This document shows positions 4,930 through 7,605 of a DNA stretch of 7,605 nt, piece by piece. The stretch is from positions 1 to 7,605 of the forward strand of contig JBEBGN010000149.1 in NCBI GenBank assembly GCA_040081395.1, given 5' to 3'. The stretch comes from UBA2982 sp040081395 (GTDB lineage: Bacteria > Gemmatimonadota > Gemmatimonadetes > Longimicrobiales > Gaopeijiaceae). Numbering within the stretch: position 1 is the stretch's first letter; every line of letters starts with the position of its first letter. The notes below the pieces were generated by a model. It was given only the letters and a program-made list of their open reading frames with translations, made no database searches and had not been told where the DNA came from. Position numbers and translations under genes: made by a program.

Positions 4930-7257
4930 TCAGCCCTGTAGGCGCTCGGTGAGCAAGCGCTTCGCCGCCGTGGGATCGGCCGCGCCCCGCGTCTGCTTCA
5001 TGACCTCGCCCAGGAAGAGTCCCATGAGACTCGCCTTTCCTCCACGAAACTCGACGACTTTCTCGGGCCAGCGCGCGAGCACCGCGTCGACCGCGGCCCC
5101 CAGCACGGCGGGGTCCGACACTTTGGTGAGCCCCATGGTCTCGACCAGTCGTTCGGGGTCCCCCCCCTCCGCCACCATGCGGGCGAGCACGTCCTTGGCC
5201 GCCCGGCGCGAGATCCGACCCTCCTGCACCAACCCCGCGAGCCGTCCCACCGCTTCGCCACCGAACGGGAGATCGGCGAGTGCCCGTCCTTCAACCAGGC
5301 CCCGCAGGTCGTTGGCGATCCAAGCAGCCACGTCGGGCGCGTTCGCGTGCACGGCGAGGGCCTGCTCGAAGAAGGCTGGGTCGCTCGCGAGCAGCTCCGC
5401 GTGATCGGCAGCGACTCCGAGCTCGCTCTGGTAGCGCGCCGCGCGCGCGGCGACCGCGGGGTCCATGAGGCGCTCGGTGCGCGGGCGAGGCGGTTCCGCT
5501 TCACGCTTGGCCCGCACGACGACGGGCTCCGCCACGACCTCGGCGCGAGTGCCGACTCCGGCTCGGTTCCCCCAGGTGTCCTTCAGTGGGACGATGCGGT
5601 TGAACACCAACCGCTCCCCCGCCCCGTCGACCGGATCTCGCCAGAAGTAGCCCGTGCGCTCGAACTGATAGCGCGTGTCCGTGGCGTCGCGCGCGACCGA
5701 CGGCTCCACCTTCACGCCTGCGATCACGGTGAGCGACTCGGGATTGAGGGGGGCAGCGGTGACGCCTCCGTCCTCGGCGACCTCCTGCTCGTGCTCGGTG
5801 GCCAGGAAGATGCGATCGAAGAGGCGCACCTCGGCGTCGAGCGCGTGCGGCGCCGATACCCACTGGATCGTCCCTTTGACCTTCCGACCATCCTCGCCCG
5901 AGCCACTCCGTGTGGCGGGATCGTACGTGCAGCGCAGCTCGACCACCGTTCCGCTCGCGTCCTTCACCACCTCCTCGCAGCGGATCACGTAGGCGTGCCG
6001 GAGTCGTACCTCACCCCCGAGCACCAGCCGCCGGAATCCTTTGGGCGGAACCTCGGCGAAGTCGTCACGCTCGATCCATAGCTCTCCCGAGAACGGAACC
6101 GGCCGAGATCCTTCTCGGGGCACGTCGTGCGGGAAGTAGGGCGCGTCGATCGTCTCGGATCTCTCCTTGGGATAATTCGTGAGCACGACCTTGAGCGGGT
6201 CGAGCACGGCCAGGACGCGGGGGGCGACCGGGTTCAGCACCTCCCGGATGGCGAAGTCGAGCTTGGCCTCCTCGGTCCGCGCACCCGTCTTGGAGACCCC
6301 GACCAGTTGAGCGAGCAGGCGCAGCGCTTCGGCCGGCACACCCCGGCGACGGTACGCCGCGAGGGTCGCGAGGCGCGGGTCGTCGTACCCGCTGACCACG
6401 CCTGCCTCCACGAGCGGTTTGATGTTCCGCTTCGAGAGCACCGCGCCCTCGAGGTCGAGTCCCGCCCACTCGTATTGGTGGGGCCGCGGCTCCTGGAAGC
6501 CGACGTTGTCGAGCACCCAATCGTAGAGCTCGCGGTTGTTGTCGAACTCGAGCGTGCAGATGGAGTGCGTGATCTGCTCGAACGCATCCTCGAGACAGTG
6601 CGCGTAGTCGTAGAGCGGGTAGATGCACCAGGCATCGCCCTGCCGGTAGTGATGCGCGTGTCGGATCCTATAGAAGACCGGGTCGCGCATGAGCATGTTC
6701 GGCGACGCCATGTCGATCTTGCCGCGGAGCACGTGCGCGCCGTCCTGAAACTCCCCTGCGCGCATGCGGCGGAGGAGGTCGAGGTTCTCCTCGGGTGCAC
6801 GCGAGCGGAACGGGCTCTCGACACCGGGCTCAGTGACGGTCCCGCGACCTTCCCGGATCGCCTCCATGGGCTGGCTGTCCACGTACGCGAGCCCCTTCCG
6901 GATGAGGATTTCGGCGCACTCGTACATGCGCGTGAAGTAGTCCGACGCGAAGTAGAGGTGCTCCCCCCAATCGAACCCGAGCCAGCGCACGTCCTCTTCG
7001 ATGGAGCGGACGAACTCCTCGTTCTCCTTCTCGGGGTTGGTGTCGTCGTAGCGGAGATGGCACCGCCCCCCGAACTCCTCGGCGATGCCGAAGTTGAGGC
7101 AGATGCCCATGGCATGACCTACGTGCAGGTAGCCGTTCGGCTCGGGGGGGAAACGCGTGACCACGCGCCCGCCGTAGCGGCCGCTCTCGGCGTCGGCCGC
7201 GACGATCTGCCGGATGAAATCCGACGGGGGAGTGAGGGCGCCCTTGGTCTTCAGCAT
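4930..7257 (-). CDS. glnS: Glutaminyl-tRNA synthetase with C-terminal YqeY/GatB-tail domain
   Basis: This cytoplasmic class I synthetase charges tRNA-Gln with glutamine using ATP. The 775-residue product has a Rossmann catalytic domain at about 12-340, with the HIGH motif as HVGH (45-48, in PPEPNGYLHVGH), the GlnRS block YPLYDYAHCLEDA (213-225) and the KMSKS loop as VLSKR (273-277). Two anticodon-binding beta-barrels follow (about 345-570), with the typical VKGTIQWVSAPHALDAEVRL segment. E. coli GlnRS ends near residue 554. Here residues from about 598 to the end match the helical tail of GatB and YqeY, including ISRRAAKDVLARM and MGLFLGEVMKQTRG (745-758). That domain contacts the outer corner of tRNA in GatCAB, and Deinococcus GlnRS has the same fusion. 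The ATG at 7257 gives the normal GlnRS N-terminus. No clear Shine-Dalgarno sequence precedes it, and a terminator ends 17 nt upstream. TAGCTT at 7271-7266 could be a -10 box for a leaderless message. Confidence 0.97.
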   Translation of the reverse strand: MLKTKGALTPPSDFIRQIVAADAESGRYGGRVVTRFPPEPNGYLHVGHAMGICLNFGIAEEFGGRCHLRYDDTNPEKENEEFVRSIEEDVRWLGFDWGEHLYFASDYFTRMYECAEILIRKGLAYVDSQPMEAIREGRGTVTEPGVESPFRSRAPEENLDLLRRMRAGEFQDGAHVLRGKIDMASPNMLMRDPVFYRIRHAHHYRQGDAWCIYPLYDYAHCLEDAFEQITHSICTLEFDNNRELYDWVLDNVGFQEPRPHQYEWAGLDLEGAVLSKRNIKPLVEAGVVSGYDDPRLATLAAYRRRGVPAEALRLLAQLVGVSKTGARTEEAKLDFAIREVLNPVAPRVLAVLDPLKVVLTNYPKERSETIDAPYFPHDVPREGSRPVPFSGELWIERDDFAEVPPKGFRRLVLGGEVRLRHAYVIRCEEVVKDASGTVVELRCTYDPATRSGSGEDGRKVKGTIQWVSAPHALDAEVRLFDRIFLATEHEQEVAEDGGVTAAPLNPESLTVIAGVKVEPSVARDATDTRYQFERTGYFWRDPVDGAGERLVFNRIVPLKDTWGNRAGVGTRAEVVAEPVVVRAKREAEPPRPRTERLMDPAVAARAARYQSELGVAADHAELLASDPAFFEQALAVHANAPDVAAWIANDLRGLVEGRALADLPFGGEAVGRLAGLVQEGRISRRAAKDVLARMVAEGGDPERLVETMGLTKVSDPAVLGAAVDAVLARWPEKVVEFRGGKASLMGLFLGEVMKQTRGAADPTAAKRLLTERLQG

Positions 7258-7274
7258 GGGCGCTCAAGCTAGCG

Positions 7275-7311
7275 AAAAAAAGACCGCGCCGGGCCCCTGC
7301 CCGGCGCGGTC
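7275..7311 (-). terminator. Strong intrinsic (rho-independent) terminator
   Basis: Read on the minus strand, a perfect 13-bp GC-rich stem (GACCGCGCCGGGC, arms at 7299-7311 and 7282-7294) closes a 4-nt loop and is followed at once by seven T residues (7281-7275). This is the textbook form of a rho-independent terminator. It begins 18 nt after the stop of the upstream Ser/Gly-tailed gene, so it most likely ends that transcript. It also finishes only 17 nt before the glnS start codon, which is unusually close. The plus-strand copy of the hairpin is followed by CGACCG and has no T run, so it works in one direction only. Confidence 0.9.
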
Positions 7312-7329
7312 CGACCGTTCAGTAGCCCG

Positions 7330-7605
7330 TCAGTTACGCGGCTGTGCCCGGCGTCCCGTGGAGCCGCTCGAAGAACCCGAATCCGAGCTCGATCCGCCCC
7401 CTCCTCCTCCACTCGAGTCCCCCCCGCTGTTGCCGCTGGACCGCGCGGGCCGCGCGCTCGAGCCGGAGCTGCTGCTCCCCGAGGAGCCGCTGTTACCCTG
7501 CTCACGCGTGTAGCCGCGACCCGGCACCATCCGGCCAGGGGGCTCGCCGCCACCGGAACCCACCGGCTCGACGATGATCGTGGCCGGGATGTATCCCCAG
7601 TACCC
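7330..7605 (-). CDS. C-terminal end of an unidentified protein with a Ser/Gly-rich tail (partial)
   Basis: An open frame enters from the right edge and runs 91 codons to a TGA at 7332-7330. The first visible residues read GYWGYIPATIIVEPV, a short aromatic and then hydrophobic stretch. After it comes a Gly/Pro/Arg-containing segment (GEPPGRMVPGRGYTR) and then about 55 residues made almost only of Ser and Gly with a few Arg, Ala and Asp, ending RRAQPRN. The start lies outside the window. Such Ser/Gly tails are usually disordered linkers or surface-exposed tails, but there is no recognisable domain here and I do not assign a function. Support for a real gene is that the frame stays open to the edge and that a strong terminator in the same orientation begins 18 nt after its stop. 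GC-rich low-complexity DNA can also hold chance open frames, so the identity stays open. Confidence 0.6.
   Translation of the reverse strand, partial: GYWGYIPATIIVEPVGSGGGEPPGRMVPGRGYTREQGNSGSSGSSSSGSSARPARSSGNSGGDSSGGGGGGSSSDSGSSSGSTGRRAQPRN

Noticed and set aside
2546..4941. Two long overlapping plus-strand open frames (2546-3808 and 3469-4941)
   Set aside because: They are antisense to the lipoprotein, tadA and lexA-like genes, have no domain-like sequence, and match the typical shadow frames of GC-rich coding DNA.
6127..7272. Plus-strand open frame opposite the glnS catalytic domain
   Set aside because: It is a shadow of glnS: the minus strand carries conserved GlnRS motifs throughout, and the plus-strand product shows no family features.

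Overview
This window is GC-rich and every gene reads on the minus strand, so in transcription order it runs from base 7605 down to base 1. It is ordinary chromosomal housekeeping DNA, with no sign of phage, insertion sequences, CRISPR or RNA genes. The organism is probably a high-GC bacterium outside the enteric group. The evidence is a GlnRS carrying a C-terminal YqeY/GatB-tail domain (known from Deinococcus), a pyrR-pyrB-pyrC order, and general composition. My best guess is Gemmatimonadota or a similar little-cultured phylum, but the sequence alone does not prove this.

Layout in transcription order: (1) the C-terminal end of an unidentified protein with a Ser/Gly-rich tail (7330 to beyond 7605), closed by a strong intrinsic terminator at 7275-7311. 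(2) glnS (4930-7257), a glutaminyl-tRNA synthetase fused to a YqeY/GatB-tail domain, starting only 17 nt after the terminator. (3) A 150-bp gap (4780-4929) with a good sigma70-type promoter reading into (4) a LexA-like repressor (4084-4779). (5) tadA, tRNA adenosine deaminase (3586-4068). (6) A DigH/YddW-like glycoside-hydrolase lipoprotein (2222-3583). (7) pyrR (1588-2148), (8) pyrB (620-1591) and (9) the first half of pyrC (1-623, cut by the window edge).

From lexA onward the spacings are 15 bp, 2 bp, 73 bp, and then two stop-start overlaps (ATGA, GTGA). One promoter upstream of lexA could therefore drive much of the series. The pyrR-pyrB-pyrC block supplies steps 2 and 3 of de novo UMP synthesis plus the UMP-sensing regulator. 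glnS and tadA both serve decoding: glutamine charging, and inosine formation at the wobble position of tRNA-Arg.

The most notable observation is the LexA-like protein. Its LexA-type winged helix is intact, but a gapless alignment to E. coli LexA puts Asp where the catalytic Ser should be and His where the catalytic Lys should be, and the Ala-Gly cleavage site is missing. It should not self-cleave and may be a constitutive or differently controlled regulator rather than a classical SOS repressor. Its promoter holds an imperfect inverted repeat exactly in the -35/-10 spacer, a candidate autoregulatory operator.
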